A DNA stretch of 59,730 nucleotides from a virus: positions 1-59,730 of IMG/VR virus record IMGVR_UViG_3300020395_000008. One strand, 5' to 3'. This document shows, one piece after another, positions 16,927 to 27,144 of this stretch. The position numbers and the translations under genes were made by a program. The notes below the pieces were generated by a model. The model was given only the letters and a program-made list of their open reading frames with translations. It was not told where the DNA came from and did not search any database. Position 1 is the first letter of the stretch. Each line of letters begins with the position of its first letter.

Positions 16927-16932
16927 TATAAT
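16904..16932 (+). promoter_or_regulatory. Perfect consensus sigma-70 promoter
   Basis: TTGACA (16904-16909), a 17-base spacer, and TATAAT (16927-16932) match the bacterial housekeeping consensus at every position. A TG dinucleotide at the extended -10 position is also present (16924-16925). It starts transcription about 18 bases before the ATG of the 63-aa gene at 16957. It is unusual because it lies inside a long block of late genes and overlaps the 3' end of the upstream coding region. Confidence 0.85.
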
Positions 16933-16956
16933 ACATAGACCTATATAAGGTTTACA

Positions 16957-17148
16957 ATGGAAGATGATTACCTTTCCCGTTGTGTGGTGGATACGATTCA
17001 ACGAAAAGTACACCTATATTCAGATGAAGGAGAGGCAAGAACAGTAGAGTGTGAGACGGTGGAAGAGTTTATGAATGTGTTGCATTTTGTACGTGAAAAT
17101 TGTCCAGACGATATGCTCTCATATACCAATCCTTTGGATGATAAATAA
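16957..17148 (+). CDS. Small acidic protein of unknown function under a host-type promoter
   Basis: This 63-aa protein starts MEDDYLSRCVVDTIQRKVHL, continues with a second charged stretch (DEGEARTVECETVEEFMNVL) and ends acidic (PLDDK). It looks like a compact alpha/beta protein with no membrane segment and no motif I recognise. It has an AAGG Shine-Dalgarno 8 bases before its ATG. A perfect sigma-70 promoter just upstream implies expression as soon as DNA enters the cell, in contrast with the late structural genes on both sides. A small early host-takeover factor is a plausible guess, not more. Confidence 0.6.
   Translation: MEDDYLSRCVVDTIQRKVHLYSDEGEARTVECETVEEFMNVLHFVRENCPDDMLSYTNPLDDK
17140..17147 (+). 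promoter_or_regulatory. Near-consensus late promoter before the 1960-aa structural gene
   Basis: GATAAATA (one mismatch to TATAAATA) overlaps the stop codon of the 63-aa gene and lies 29 bases before the ATG at 17177. It would restart late transcription after the early-type unit. Confidence 0.5.
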
Positions 17149-17176
17149 ATCATAATAGAACTACCGTGCAAATAAG

Positions 17177-20100
17177 ATGCCTCTCAGTCGTCTAGATAAT
17201 TTCCTTAAGAATGTTCGTGGTAATATTCTGTACGTTAATCCGAATGATTTGGATGCCACAGACAGTATTGAGAATCAAGGAAATTCATTAACCCGTCCAT
17301 TTAAAACCATTCAAAGAGCTCTTGTTGAAGCATCAAGGTTTTCATATCAGAAAGGTTTAGATAATGATAGATTTGGTAAGACTACTATTCTTCTTTATCC
17401 TGGTGAACATATTGTAGATAATAGGCCTGGATGGATTCCTGATGGTGCAGATAATTATAAATTAAGAGATGGTACTACGTCAGATAATTTCCCTGCATGG
17501 TCTCTTACAACTAATTTTGATTTAACTACAGACGATAATGCTCTGTATAAGATGAATAGTGTCTACGGGGGTATTATCCTTCCTCGTGGTACTTCTCTTG
17601 TTGGTTTAGACTTAAGAAAGACAAAGATAAGACCGAGATATGTTCCTAATCCTGAAAATGATAATATTGAGAAGTCTGCTATTTTCAGAGTAACAGGTTC
17701 TTGTTATCTTTGGCAGTTTACTATCTTTGATGGCAATCCTAATGGTTCTGTATATAAGGATTATACTGCTAATAGATTTGTTCCTAACTTCTCTCACCAT
17801 AAGTTAACAGTATTTGAATATGCTGATGGTGTAAATGATGTTAAGATCGATGATGCATTCATATCTGATTATGATGCAGCCAGAACTGACCTTGATATGT
17901 ATTATGAGAAGGTTGGTCTTGCATATGGACCTTCCTCTGGTAGAGAGATTGAACCAGATTATCCTTCATCAGGTCTTGATATTCAACCCAAGGTTGATGA
18001 GTATAGAATTGTTGGTCCTTTAGGTGGAACAGTAGGTATAACCAGCATTAAAGCAGGTGATGGATCTACCACTTCTACTGATATTACTGTTGAATTGACA
18101 ACAGCTCTTTCTGGTTTAGATGTAGATACTGCGTTCCAGTTAGAAGGAATTAGTGCGGCGGGTTATAGTGGAGAGTTTGTTGTTAGTGATGTTGTCACTA
18201 CAGATTCAACAGGAACTACAGAATTTAAGTATAAAGTACTAAGTGCTCCTGTTAATCCATTACCTTCTGTAACTGGTTCAACTGTTACTCTTCAGATTGA
18301 TACTGTTACCTCTTCTTCTCCATATATCTTTAACATCTCTTTGAGATCGGTTTATGGTATGTGTGGTATGTATGCTGATGGAAACAAGGCCACAGGATTT
18401 AAATCAATGGTTGTGGCACAATACACTGGTATTGGTCTGCAGAAGGATAATAATGCCTTTGTTAAGTATGATGAGACTAGTGGAGAATATAAGGATAGTA
18501 CGTTTGCAGGAAATGAAAATATAAATTCCGATTCTCTAGCCGTATATAAACCTTCTTATAGGAACTATCATATTAAAGCAAGCAATGATGCTGTTATTCA
18601 GGTAGTTTCCGTTTTTGCTATTGGTTATTCCCAACATATGCTTGCGGAGAGTGGTGGTGATTTATCGGTTACTAACTCTAACTCTAACTTTGGTGCAAAA
18701 TCATTAGTTTCTGAAGGATTTAAGAAGGATGCTTTTGCAAGAGATGATGTTGGATACATTACTCATATTATTCCTCCTAAGGAGATAGAAACATCAACCA
18801 TAGCTATTGAATATGATGCTATTGATGTTAATAAAACTGGATCAGCAGTTGGTGTAGGTTCTACAAGTCGGTTATATCTGTATAATCAAACTAACTCAGA
18901 TGTAAAACCAAGTAGTGTTATAGAGGGATATAGAATTGGTGCGAAAGAAAATGATAAATTAAATGTATTAATTTCTGTTGCACCAGGAACAACTAATCAG
19001 TATGCAGCACGAATTGTGATGCCAGATACTGAGTTGAATGATGCTCCAACATCTTTTGAGAAGACATTTCAGGTTGGTAGATCTGCAGCAGGTATTAGTA
19101 GTATTTCTGCTTCTACTTTAACTTTAACTTCAGATCATACTTTATTAGAAGGTGAAAGTATTCGTGTTGTTTCTGAGAATGGTCATCTTCCTGATGGATT
19201 AGATTCTAATACTGTATACTATGCTATAACTTCTAGTTTAGATGATAATCAAGTTAAGGTTGCCCAGACATTAAATGATGCAGTTTCTGGAGATAATATA
19301 ACCATTAATAATAAGGGTGGTATTCTTCATATTCAAAGTAGGGTTTCGGATAAGGTTGCAGGAGATTTAGGTCATCCAATTCAGTATGATAGTGATGAAA
19401 GTCAGTGGTATGTAACTGTTGGAACTGCTTCTACTGAGAATGATATCTATTCTACAATTGTTGGACTTGGATCAACTACCTTAGGTACGGCAACTCCAAG
19501 AACATTTATTAAAAGAACACCTGATACAAGAAATATTATTGATACGGTTTACAGAGCTCGTTATGTAATTCCTGCAGGTAGTGGAATTACCTCTGCTCGT
19601 CCTCCTGTAGATGGTTATATTTTAGAAGAATCTAGTTCTGTTACTGGTGCAACTGATACTGAAGTCCAAACATACTTTAGTCCTACCGCAGTCAGTTTAA
19701 GTAATAAGAGTGAACAAAGAAACTTTAGTTTCCTTGCTCATGCTCATTGGGCAAGTAATACTGGATATTACTTATCAGAACTTCCTCATGGATTAAAAGT
19801 TGGTTCTCAAGTAGAAGTAAAGGATATTGTTAGTTCTAATAATCCAGTTGGAACAGCTAATTCAGGATTCAATGGTACATTTAACGTTACTGGGATCAGT
19901 AGTGCAAGAGAATTTACTGTAACTATTACAAGTAGCACTGGACCTGGAACAATGACTAATAACATTGATTCTAGAACTACTAGTCTTCCTACTTTTACGC
20001 AGAAGAAGTATGCTGGTACATTCCAAGTTTATAGATCACAACAGATTCAAGAGTATATCTCTGGAAGTCAGGATGGAATCTATCATTTACTCTTAGTCAA

Positions 20101-23059
20101 TTCATCTAACAAACCAACTGCGAGTCCTTTCTCTACTGAAAGATATTCTCAACCAATTCAGAATCTTTATCCTCAACTTAATAGGGATAATCCTACATCA
20201 GATCCTCAAGAGGCATCATCTTATGCTCTTCCTACTCCTGTTGGCCAGGTTGTAGTGGATGAACTTCAGCATAGTGTTACTAAAGAAACTATTGAGGAAG
20301 GAATATTTGATTGGAGTATTGGTATGGGAATTACCGATATTACTTCAAATACTGCTGGTACTGCTCATACTATCTTTACCACTATTAGTCATGGATTGAA
20401 TAGAATGACTACAGTTGGTATTGCAAGTAGTGGTACAAACTATGGTCATGGAACTGCTGGTTATCTTTATAATGCAGAGTTTATTTCTGCGGCAGGTATT
20501 TCCAGTCAAGGTCATTTTGCAACAGGTAGAATTCAAGTTAACTCTTCTGGTAATATAGTTGCTGTGAAGGTTATGGATGGAGGTAGTGCTTATGCGGTAG
20601 GTGATTGTTTACATGTTGTTGGTGTTGCTACTACAGGTGCAACTCATGCTATTGGTATTGTTACTGTTACATCCATATATGATAATGTAGGTGACACTAT
20701 TGAACTTAAGGGAATTGTTCCTGATAGTAATAATCCATATAATACTCTTTATAGAATTACAGGTATTGGGGAAGGAGCAACTGGAGCAATTCAGGTAGCA
20801 TCAGCAGCTACGATTGGAGTTACTAATACTACGGGGCTCGGAGTAACGGATACATCTGTAGCAACTGCTTATGTTACTGGTCAATCATTAAATGTAAGTG
20901 CATTTAATTTTAATAAAGACACAGGAGTTGGTGTTGTTACCACTACTCAACGACATGGTTTAAGTGTAGATAATAAAGTGAAGTTAGGGGGATCTGATAT
21001 ACCTCTTTATCGTGGTGATTTCATTGTTAAGAAGATTAATGATCAAACTTCATTTAATCTTAGCATCGGTATAGGTACAACAGGCCCTGATCCTAGTGGT
21101 ACAATGTATGCATATAAGTTTGGATATGCATCTGCTGGTGGTAATATTTCTGTTGATAATGAGAATCTTTCAGGTAGACAAGTTGCAGAGTATGCTGGTA
21201 TTACAACTACTCTTTCTTCTGCTGTTCTTACCGAATCTACCACTAGTGTTTCTATAACTGGTATTACTGATCTTGATATTAATATTGGAGATTATCTGAA
21301 GATTGGTTCTGAAATTGTAAGGGTGAAATCTACTGTTACTGGAAATCCAATCACGGTATTCAGAGGAGTTCAAGGAACCGAACCAACGACTCATGTAGTG
21401 GATACAGTAGTAACCAGAATTAAGTGTCGTCCAGTTGAATTTAGACGTAACTCTATCATTCGTGCATCAGGTCAGACATTTGAGTATGTAGGATTTGGAC
21501 CAGGAAATTATTCCACTGCTCTTCCTGAAAAGCAAGATCGTAGTTTAAGTGCTCAAGAAGAACTCTTAGCACAATCAACTAAGAAAGATGGTGGTGTGAA
21601 TGTTTACACTGGTATGAATGATGCTGGTGACTTCTATATTGGTAATAAGAAAGTAAGTTCTGCAACAGGACAGGAAGAAGTATTTGATGCTCCTATTCCT
21701 ACCACAACAGGTGAGGATGCAACTGAGCAAGGAATTAACATTGGATTTGATGTTCTTACTCCACTTGAAGCATCAATCAGTAGATCACTAAGAGTTGAAG
21801 GTGGTCCAAATGCAAATATTATCTCTGAGTTTGATGGCCCAGTCGTCTTTAACAACAAACTTACGTCCACATCTACTAAAGGTATTGAGGCAGGATCATT
21901 ATTCTTACAAGGTGATGCAACTGTTTCTAGAAAGCAAACGATTGGGGTGGGAACTCCTTCTCTTGCTGGTAATCCTGGTGATATAACATACTTTGCTAAT
22001 CCTACTAAGGGTGGTTACAGTGGTTGGATTTATACTACAGATAATGATTGGTATCGTTTTGGTAATGTAAGTCTATCTAAGACTCTTGATATTGGAGTCT
22101 TTGATCAGTTAGGTATTGGAACTACTTCACCTGGTTTGAATACGCTTCAGGTTGGTTCTGCATCTTCTCTATTCTCAGTAGATGGAACGGGTGTTGGTAT
22201 TGGAACCACTGCAAATGGATATAAACTTCATGCGATTGGTAATGTAAATGTAGTTGGTATTGTAACTGCTACAAGCTTTAAGGGTGATGGTTCTGCGTTA
22301 ACTAATCTGGCAACAGATAGTCTTTGGGAGACAGTTGGATCGGGAGACACTGCAGGATATGCTCCTGTTCTTGCAGCATCCAAGTATATTGGTATTGGTA
22401 ATTCTAATCCAGAGTTCTTACTTGATGTGGGTAAGACTGGTATTGGTACGACTGCCTTATATGTAAGAAATACCGCATTCTTTGCAGGATTTACTACAAC
22501 TAAGGATCTTCAGGTGGGTGGAGCATTAAGTGCAACCACTTATAATCTAAATGGTTCTTCCAGTAATATAGTAACAGGTATTGTAACTGCTACTACTTTG
22601 ATAGTAGGAACTGCAGTTACTACTTCTTCTGGTCAAGTTGGTTTGGGAACAGGATCTCCCAGAGCAGATATAGATCTTGAGGGTTCAACTAAACTTAAGA
22701 CTTACTCCCAATTCGTACAGGATCTGGATATTTCGGGTGGAGTAGTAACAATTGATTTATCTATTGCACAATCATTTACATTGACTGTAGATGAGGCAAT
22801 TGATAACTTTAAACTTACTAATCCTCCAACAGAGGCAACATCATTTACAATTAAAATTACTCAAGATAGTACAGGTTACTCTGTAGGTATAGATACATTC
22901 AAAGATAACGGTGGGTCAACAATCCCCGTATATTGGCCTGGTGGAGGTACTCTTCCTGAGGTAACTCAGACGGCATCCAAGACGGATATCTATTCCTTCA
23001 TGACCTTTGACGGTGGTTCATCACTTTACGGTGTAGTAGGAGGACAAAACTTCGCATGA
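17177..23059 (+). CDS. Very large virion structural protein with N-terminal beta-helix-like region
   Basis: At 1960 aa this is the longest gene in the window. The opening (LSRLDNFLKNVRGNILYVNP, LTRPFKTIQRALVEASRF, TTILLYPGEHIVDNRPG) is characteristic of a giant structural protein of T4-like cyanophages. It resembles the entry of a right-handed beta-helix of the pectate-lyase type. The middle is Thr/Ser/Gly-rich beta structure with repeated V-G-I-A-T/G-I-V-T-V-T elements. The last 450 residues contain tail-fibre-like stretches (GIGTTSPGLNTLQVGSAS, GIVTATSFKGDGSALTN), and the end is SFMTFDGGSSLYGVVGGQNF. It overlaps the following gene by ATGA. Host-contact or baseplate-peripheral fibre is the likely role. 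Confidence 0.65.
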   Translation: MPLSRLDNFLKNVRGNILYVNPNDLDATDSIENQGNSLTRPFKTIQRALVEASRFSYQKGLDNDRFGKTTILLYPGEHIVDNRPGWIPDGADNYKLRDGTTSDNFPAWSLTTNFDLTTDDNALYKMNSVYGGIILPRGTSLVGLDLRKTKIRPRYVPNPENDNIEKSAIFRVTGSCYLWQFTIFDGNPNGSVYKDYTANRFVPNFSHHKLTVFEYADGVNDVKIDDAFISDYDAARTDLDMYYEKVGLAYGPSSGREIEPDYPSSGLDIQPKVDEYRIVGPLGGTVGITSIKAGDGSTTSTDITVELTTALSGLDVDTAFQLEGISAAGYSGEFVVSDVVTTDSTGTTEFKYKVLSAPVNPLPSVTGSTVTLQIDTVTSSSPYIFNISLRSVYGMCGMYADGNKATGFKSMVVAQYTGIGLQKDNNAFVKYDETSGEYKDSTFAGNENINSDSLAVYKPSYRNYHIKASNDAVIQVVSVFAIGYSQHMLAESGGDLSVTNSNSNFGAKSLVSEGFKKDAFARDDVGYITHIIPPKEIETSTIAIEYDAIDVNKTGSAVGVGSTSRLYLYNQTNSDVKPSSVIEGYRIGAKENDKLNVLISVAPGTTNQYAARIVMPDTELNDAPTSFEKTFQVGRSAAGISSISASTLTLTSDHTLLEGESIRVVSENGHLPDGLDSNTVYYAITSSLDDNQVKVAQTLNDAVSGDNITINNKGGILHIQSRVSDKVAGDLGHPIQYDSDESQWYVTVGTASTENDIYSTIVGLGSTTLGTATPRTFIKRTPDTRNIIDTVYRARYVIPAGSGITSARPPVDGYILEESSSVTGATDTEVQTYFSPTAVSLSNKSEQRNFSFLAHAHWASNTGYYLSELPHGLKVGSQVEVKDIVSSNNPVGTANSGFNGTFNVTGISSAREFTVTITSSTGPGTMTNNIDSRTTSLPTFTQKKYAGTFQVYRSQQIQEYISGSQDGIYHLLLVNSSNKPTASPFSTERYSQPIQNLYPQLNRDNPTSDPQEASSYALPTPVGQVVVDELQHSVTKETIEEGIFDWSIGMGITDITSNTAGTAHTIFTTISHGLNRMTTVGIASSGTNYGHGTAGYLYNAEFISAAGISSQGHFATGRIQVNSSGNIVAVKVMDGGSAYAVGDCLHVVGVATTGATHAIGIVTVTSIYDNVGDTIELKGIVPDSNNPYNTLYRITGIGEGATGAIQVASAATIGVTNTTGLGVTDTSVATAYVTGQSLNVSAFNFNKDTGVGVVTTTQRHGLSVDNKVKLGGSDIPLYRGDFIVKKINDQTSFNLSIGIGTTGPDPSGTMYAYKFGYASAGGNISVDNENLSGRQVAEYAGITTTLSSAVLTESTTSVSITGITDLDINIGDYLKIGSEIVRVKSTVTGNPITVFRGVQGTEPTTHVVDTVVTRIKCRPVEFRRNSIIRASGQTFEYVGFGPGNYSTALPEKQDRSLSAQEELLAQSTKKDGGVNVYTGMNDAGDFYIGNKKVSSATGQEEVFDAPIPTTTGEDATEQGINIGFDVLTPLEASISRSLRVEGGPNANIISEFDGPVVFNNKLTSTSTKGIEAGSLFLQGDATVSRKQTIGVGTPSLAGNPGDITYFANPTKGGYSGWIYTTDNDWYRFGNVSLSKTLDIGVFDQLGIGTTSPGLNTLQVGSASSLFSVDGTGVGIGTTANGYKLHAIGNVNVVGIVTATSFKGDGSALTNLATDSLWETVGSGDTAGYAPVLAASKYIGIGNSNPEFLLDVGKTGIGTTALYVRNTAFFAGFTTTKDLQVGGALSATTYNLNGSSSNIVTGIVTATTLIVGTAVTTSSGQVGLGTGSPRADIDLEGSTKLKTYSQFVQDLDISGGVVTIDLSIAQSFTLTVDEAIDNFKLTNPPTEATSFTIKITQDSTGYSVGIDTFKDNGGSTIPVYWPGGGTLPEVTQTASKTDIYSFMTFDGGSSLYGVVGGQNFA

Positions 23060-24648
23060 TAGGATTTCAAATATTTTCCAGTATTCCTACCAGCATTGAT
23101 TTAAACGGTCCTACCCTTTCTTTTTTAGAACAACCAGTAGGAATTACAACTATTGAATCAACTGCTAGTTTTACTGGAATTGTAACATCAACTCCAGTAG
23201 GAACAGGGCATCTCTCTTATCAGTGGTATGAGGTTGGTGTGGGTGCAGTAGGATCTGCATCTACTGCTGAAGTTGGGATAGGAACAACTCTTACTCTAAC
23301 AGGACTTGTTGATCCTGATGATAGTGGAAGACAGTTTTATCTTCAATCAAGTTATGTTGCTTCTGCATATGGAAGTGGTCCTATCACTGCAGGAACAGCA
23401 AGATCTACAGGTAAGGCACTCAATGGGCCTTTAAATTCTAATACTATTGCATTAGGTATTTCACCTACAATTTCTATCACTACACAACCAGGAATTTCTA
23501 CTGTTGTCACATCTGCTAATGCTTCATTCGGGATTGCAGCTACAGTTACAGATGGAACAATCAATAATCTTACTTATCAGTGGCAAGAAGATGGTAGTGA
23601 TCTGAGTGATAGCACAACTGTTGCAGGATCAGCAACTACTTCTCTTACTATTTCGTCTGCTACGGTGGGAGTATCAACAATTAGATGTGTGGTATCTCAT
23701 CCAAATGCCTCTAATTCTCCATTGAACTCCAATACAGTTGACTTTAATGTAGTATCACCAACGGCAAGAAAGATTCTTTATATTGAAGAGTTTGATGTGA
23801 ATGCTACTTTACATAGCACTCAAGAGGTTGATTTGGTGGATGGAGCACTGGAAATAATTCCTGATCAAACAGGTATTGCTGCTACATCTAATTGGAATAG
23901 AATATATTCAATCTATGCACCAGAGGATGATCTCAGTGTGAAAGTAACATTATCAGGTGCTGAAGGTGAAGATTTTGGATCATTTGTTGCAGGACAAGGA
24001 GGAGTAACTACTTTTAATTTAACTCTTACTCAGAGTCAAGAGTATGTTGCCAACTTAGGAGCAGCAATCTGGCCATCAGGTGGTTTTGGTAGTGGTTCTA
24101 ATGGGGGAGGAGGATCCTTCTTCTATAAAGGTGGTGAATTATTAGTTGCATCGGGCGGTGGCGGTGGTGCTGGTGCTACCTTGAATGGTGGTGCAGGAGT
24201 GGGTGGAGGTCTTGGGGTAAATCCAACTTTAACTCCTATTGGTGAATTTTCTAGTGGAACAACAACTCCCGATACTATACATACGGGTGGTGGAAGAGTT
24301 GGTGGATGTACTATCGGTAATTATTGGCAAACTCAGGGAGTTGCTCCTTGTGCATCGATTGGATCAACCACATTCTTTACAGGACAAGATGGTCAAAAAA
24401 CTTCTAACATGAATGGAGTAACTGTAACCAGAGGATATAAGGCAGGATTGAATTATCAATTTAATGGTGGAAATGGAAGTGGTACAGATAGTGCGGGAGG
24501 AGGAGGTGGAGCTCTTGGTGGTGATGGAGGACTTGGATCTTCTGGATCTGGTGGAGGTGGACAAGGATTTGATGGTCTTGGAAGTGCCACAGGAACTGTT
24601 GGGGGTAATACCAGAAAAGTAGGTGTCATTAAGATCGAAGCAGTATAA
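23056..24648 (+). CDS. Ig-like domain and glycine-rich tail tip protein
   Basis: This 530-aa protein has two immunoglobulin-like regions: one around residues 25-140 with LSYQWYEVG, the other around 150-250 with LTYQWQEDG and STIRCVVSHPNAS. A transition segment follows, then a C-terminal glycine-rich part (about 330-530) with runs such as GGGGSFFYKGGE, SGGGGGAGATLNGGAG and SAGGGGGALGGDGG. Glycine-rich tips of this kind resemble the receptor-binding loops of T-even gp38 adhesins, and Ig-like domains on virions often add weak surface binding. The stop codon is part of the late promoter TATAAATA at 24644. It is coupled to the upstream gene by ATGA. A distal adhesin is the best reading. Confidence 0.65.
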   Translation: MIGFQIFSSIPTSIDLNGPTLSFLEQPVGITTIESTASFTGIVTSTPVGTGHLSYQWYEVGVGAVGSASTAEVGIGTTLTLTGLVDPDDSGRQFYLQSSYVASAYGSGPITAGTARSTGKALNGPLNSNTIALGISPTISITTQPGISTVVTSANASFGIAATVTDGTINNLTYQWQEDGSDLSDSTTVAGSATTSLTISSATVGVSTIRCVVSHPNASNSPLNSNTVDFNVVSPTARKILYIEEFDVNATLHSTQEVDLVDGALEIIPDQTGIAATSNWNRIYSIYAPEDDLSVKVTLSGAEGEDFGSFVAGQGGVTTFNLTLTQSQEYVANLGAAIWPSGGFGSGSNGGGGSFFYKGGELLVASGGGGGAGATLNGGAGVGGGLGVNPTLTPIGEFSSGTTTPDTIHTGGGRVGGCTIGNYWQTQGVAPCASIGSTTFFTGQDGQKTSNMNGVTVTRGYKAGLNYQFNGGNGSGTDSAGGGGGALGGDGGLGSSGSGGGGQGFDGLGSATGTVGGNTRKVGVIKIEAV

Positions 24649-24651
24649 ATA
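24644..24651 (+). promoter_or_regulatory. T4-type late promoter before the 815-aa tail fibre
   Basis: A perfect TATAAATA overlaps the stop codon of the Ig/glycine-rich gene and lies 31 bases before the ATG at 24683. Confidence 0.75.
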
Positions 24652-24682
24652 ATAAAAAATAACGGGGGAGAGTGAACCCAAA

Positions 24683-27130
24683 ATGGCTGTAAATAAGAAT
24701 TTTGTAGTAAAGAACGGCCTAGAAGTAGATACCGATCTTATTTTCGCTGATGCGAGTACGGATAAAGTAGGTATAGGAAGTACAATTCCGAGCACCAAGT
24801 TTGATGTTATAGGTGGAATTGGTGCGTCGGAGTTAAATGTAACTGGTGTAGGTACAATTGTTACTATTAATGGTACTACGGGAATTGTAAGTACTGTTGT
24901 TGGTCATTCGATACAAGCAAATAATTTAAATGTAGCAGGTATTACGAGTGTTGTTGATCTATCTCCTGTTAATTTAAATGTTACTGGGGTTACCACTACT
25001 CCTAGTATAGATGTAATAGGTACTGGTAATATGACGGTTGGTATTATTACCAACGCTCAGGGTACTAATTTAGAATATTCGGGTATAGGTACAATTGTTA
25101 CTGGTATTGTAACCCATTTAACTGCTGAGAATTCAAAGGTTAATGGTATAAGTACAGTTGCTACTGGTGTTGCCACTCATCTGATTGCAAATAATTTAAA
25201 TGTTGGTGGAATTAGTAGTATTAGGTCGGGTGTTGTTACTCATTTAGCAGTTAATAATCTAAATGTTGGTGGAATAAGTACGATTGGTAATTTTATAGTT
25301 ACTCCGAGTGCAGGTGGTATCGGTGCAACGGTAGGAGCTAATGTTGGTGTTATAACATATTATGGTGATGGTGCGAATCTTATCAATACTGGTGGTGGAG
25401 TTGGTATTGGATCTACTCTTGGTGTTGTTGGTTATGGATTTACCTTCATAAATTTTGTTGGAACAGGAAATACTTTTAAGGTTACAGGAACAACGGTAGA
25501 TATTGGTATCTCTGGTGGTGGAGGAGGAAGTGGAAGTGTAAGTATTAGTAGTGTAGCACCTGCACTTCCCACTAATGGTGATTTATGGTACAGTACAGAA
25601 TATGGTAGAACATTTGTATGGTTTGATGAAGATGAGTTAGGAATAGGAAATACTGCGGTGTGGGTTGATGCTGCACCATTTAATGCAGGTGGTAAGTTCA
25701 TAGGTAAGTACGGAGATAATGCTTATGGTGCTATTGGATATACTGGTGGTACTACTTCTCAGGCAAGTATTTACTTCACTGGTGATCCTAACACTGGTTT
25801 ATATCAACCTTCTGCAGATCATTTAGGTGTTGTTGCTGGTGGAACAGCATCATTAGTAGTTAATCCTCATGGTGTGACTGTAGTTGGTGTTCTTACTGGA
25901 GATGGTACAGGACTAACTGGTGTTGCATCTACAGATAATATCATCACAACCACTGAGGCTAAGTTACTTGGTGGTGTGGTGATGCAAGGAATTACCACTG
26001 CTGCTGCACTGAAGGTAACAGGAGTATCTACCTTTAGTGGTAACATCGCACTTTCAGGTAATCTTGATATGTCAAGTGGTTCCATAGGAATAACTGATAG
26101 CGAAAAAGTTACTTTCGGCACGGGAACAGATCTGGAGATCTACCATGATCCAGCATCAACAGGGACAAATAAAATAGTCAGTACTGCTGGTCAGTTCGCT
26201 ATCTATACAAATGGTAACTTACAAATATTTAATGAAAACGGCTTTGCAAATCTAGCTGATTTTATTGAAGGAGGTGCTTGTAATTTATACTTTGATGCAA
26301 CTAAGCAATTTGAGACGGCTGCGGGGGGTGTTATAATAACGGGTATTCATTCAGTTGGTACGGGTGCAACGATTAGTAGTCAAGGTAATGCTGCCTTTGC
26401 TGGTGTTTGTACTGCATCATACTTCTATGGTGATGGTGCTAATTTAACTAATCTTCCTTCTAGTGGTGGCGGTGGATCAGGAGACTTTAATACTGGTATT
26501 AGTAGTGCTCAACAGTATGATGTTACTAACTCAATGGCAACAGCATATACTGCAAATGCAAGTTCAAGTTATAGAACAATCGTCCATTCTATTCATATTT
26601 GTAATATTACGGGTAATGAAGTTAGTATTAGTGGTGAGATGCAAACTGATTTCTCTTTTGCTCATACAATACCAGTTCCTGCAGGTTCAGCAGTTGAACT
26701 GCTTAAACAACCTAAGGTTCTTGGACCTAGTGAGACAATAGAACTTCAAGCAAGTTCTGGTTCATCATTAGAAGCAACTATTATTACTGAACTCAAAGAA
26801 GATACTGCGTATTGGGATGCTCAACTTGCTCTTTCTTCTGCTGAAACAATGACGGATCTTTATACTTCGTCTTCTAATCCTTCTGTTGTTCAAAGTATTC
26901 TTCTTTGTAATAATGATGGTACTAATGACGTGAAGGCAAGAGTGGTATGGACAGATGAAGGTGATAATATTCAATCTTATTTGGTATATGATATGATTAT
27001 TCCTGCTGATTCAACAGTTGAGATATGTGAGACCCCTAAGTATCTTATGACAGGATATAAGTTACGAGCATATGCTAACCAAGCAAACAGGTTAGAAATT
27101 ACTGCATCTGGTAAACAGATAGTATCATAA
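24683..27130 (+). CDS. Tail fibre protein
   Basis: This 815-aa protein begins MAVNKNFVVKNGLEVDTDL, an opening I associate with tail fibres of T4-like cyanophages. The first 230 residues are a shaft of short repeats (NNLNVAGITS, NNLNVGGISS, NNLNVGGIST). A glycine-rich hinge follows (GGGGGSGSVSISS). Next come a domain with NGDLWYSTEYGRTFVWFDED, more GIGT/GVST shaft elements, and a C-terminal head of about 190 residues (YRTIVHSIHICNITGNEVSI). The shaft repeats are also visible in the DNA at about 24920, 25192 and 25254. A late promoter precedes it. Receptor-proximal fibre is a confident general call; the specific position on the virion is not known. Confidence 0.7.
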   Translation: MAVNKNFVVKNGLEVDTDLIFADASTDKVGIGSTIPSTKFDVIGGIGASELNVTGVGTIVTINGTTGIVSTVVGHSIQANNLNVAGITSVVDLSPVNLNVTGVTTTPSIDVIGTGNMTVGIITNAQGTNLEYSGIGTIVTGIVTHLTAENSKVNGISTVATGVATHLIANNLNVGGISSIRSGVVTHLAVNNLNVGGISTIGNFIVTPSAGGIGATVGANVGVITYYGDGANLINTGGGVGIGSTLGVVGYGFTFINFVGTGNTFKVTGTTVDIGISGGGGGSGSVSISSVAPALPTNGDLWYSTEYGRTFVWFDEDELGIGNTAVWVDAAPFNAGGKFIGKYGDNAYGAIGYTGGTTSQASIYFTGDPNTGLYQPSADHLGVVAGGTASLVVNPHGVTVVGVLTGDGTGLTGVASTDNIITTTEAKLLGGVVMQGITTAAALKVTGVSTFSGNIALSGNLDMSSGSIGITDSEKVTFGTGTDLEIYHDPASTGTNKIVSTAGQFAIYTNGNLQIFNENGFANLADFIEGGACNLYFDATKQFETAAGGVIITGIHSVGTGATISSQGNAAFAGVCTASYFYGDGANLTNLPSSGGGGSGDFNTGISSAQQYDVTNSMATAYTANASSSYRTIVHSIHICNITGNEVSISGEMQTDFSFAHTIPVPAGSAVELLKQPKVLGPSETIELQASSGSSLEATIITELKEDTAYWDAQLALSSAETMTDLYTSSSNPSVVQSILLCNNDGTNDVKARVVWTDEGDNIQSYLVYDMIIPADSTVEICETPKYLMTGYKLRAYANQANRLEITASGKQIVS

Positions 27131-27144
27131 GGAGGTATTGAATT

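Noticed and set aside
24364-24798. 144-aa minus-strand frame over the glycine-rich and fibre genes
   Set aside because: It is a shadow of the Gly-rich coding sequence, giving a low-complexity Ser/Thr/Arg product, and it crosses a late promoter on the other strand.
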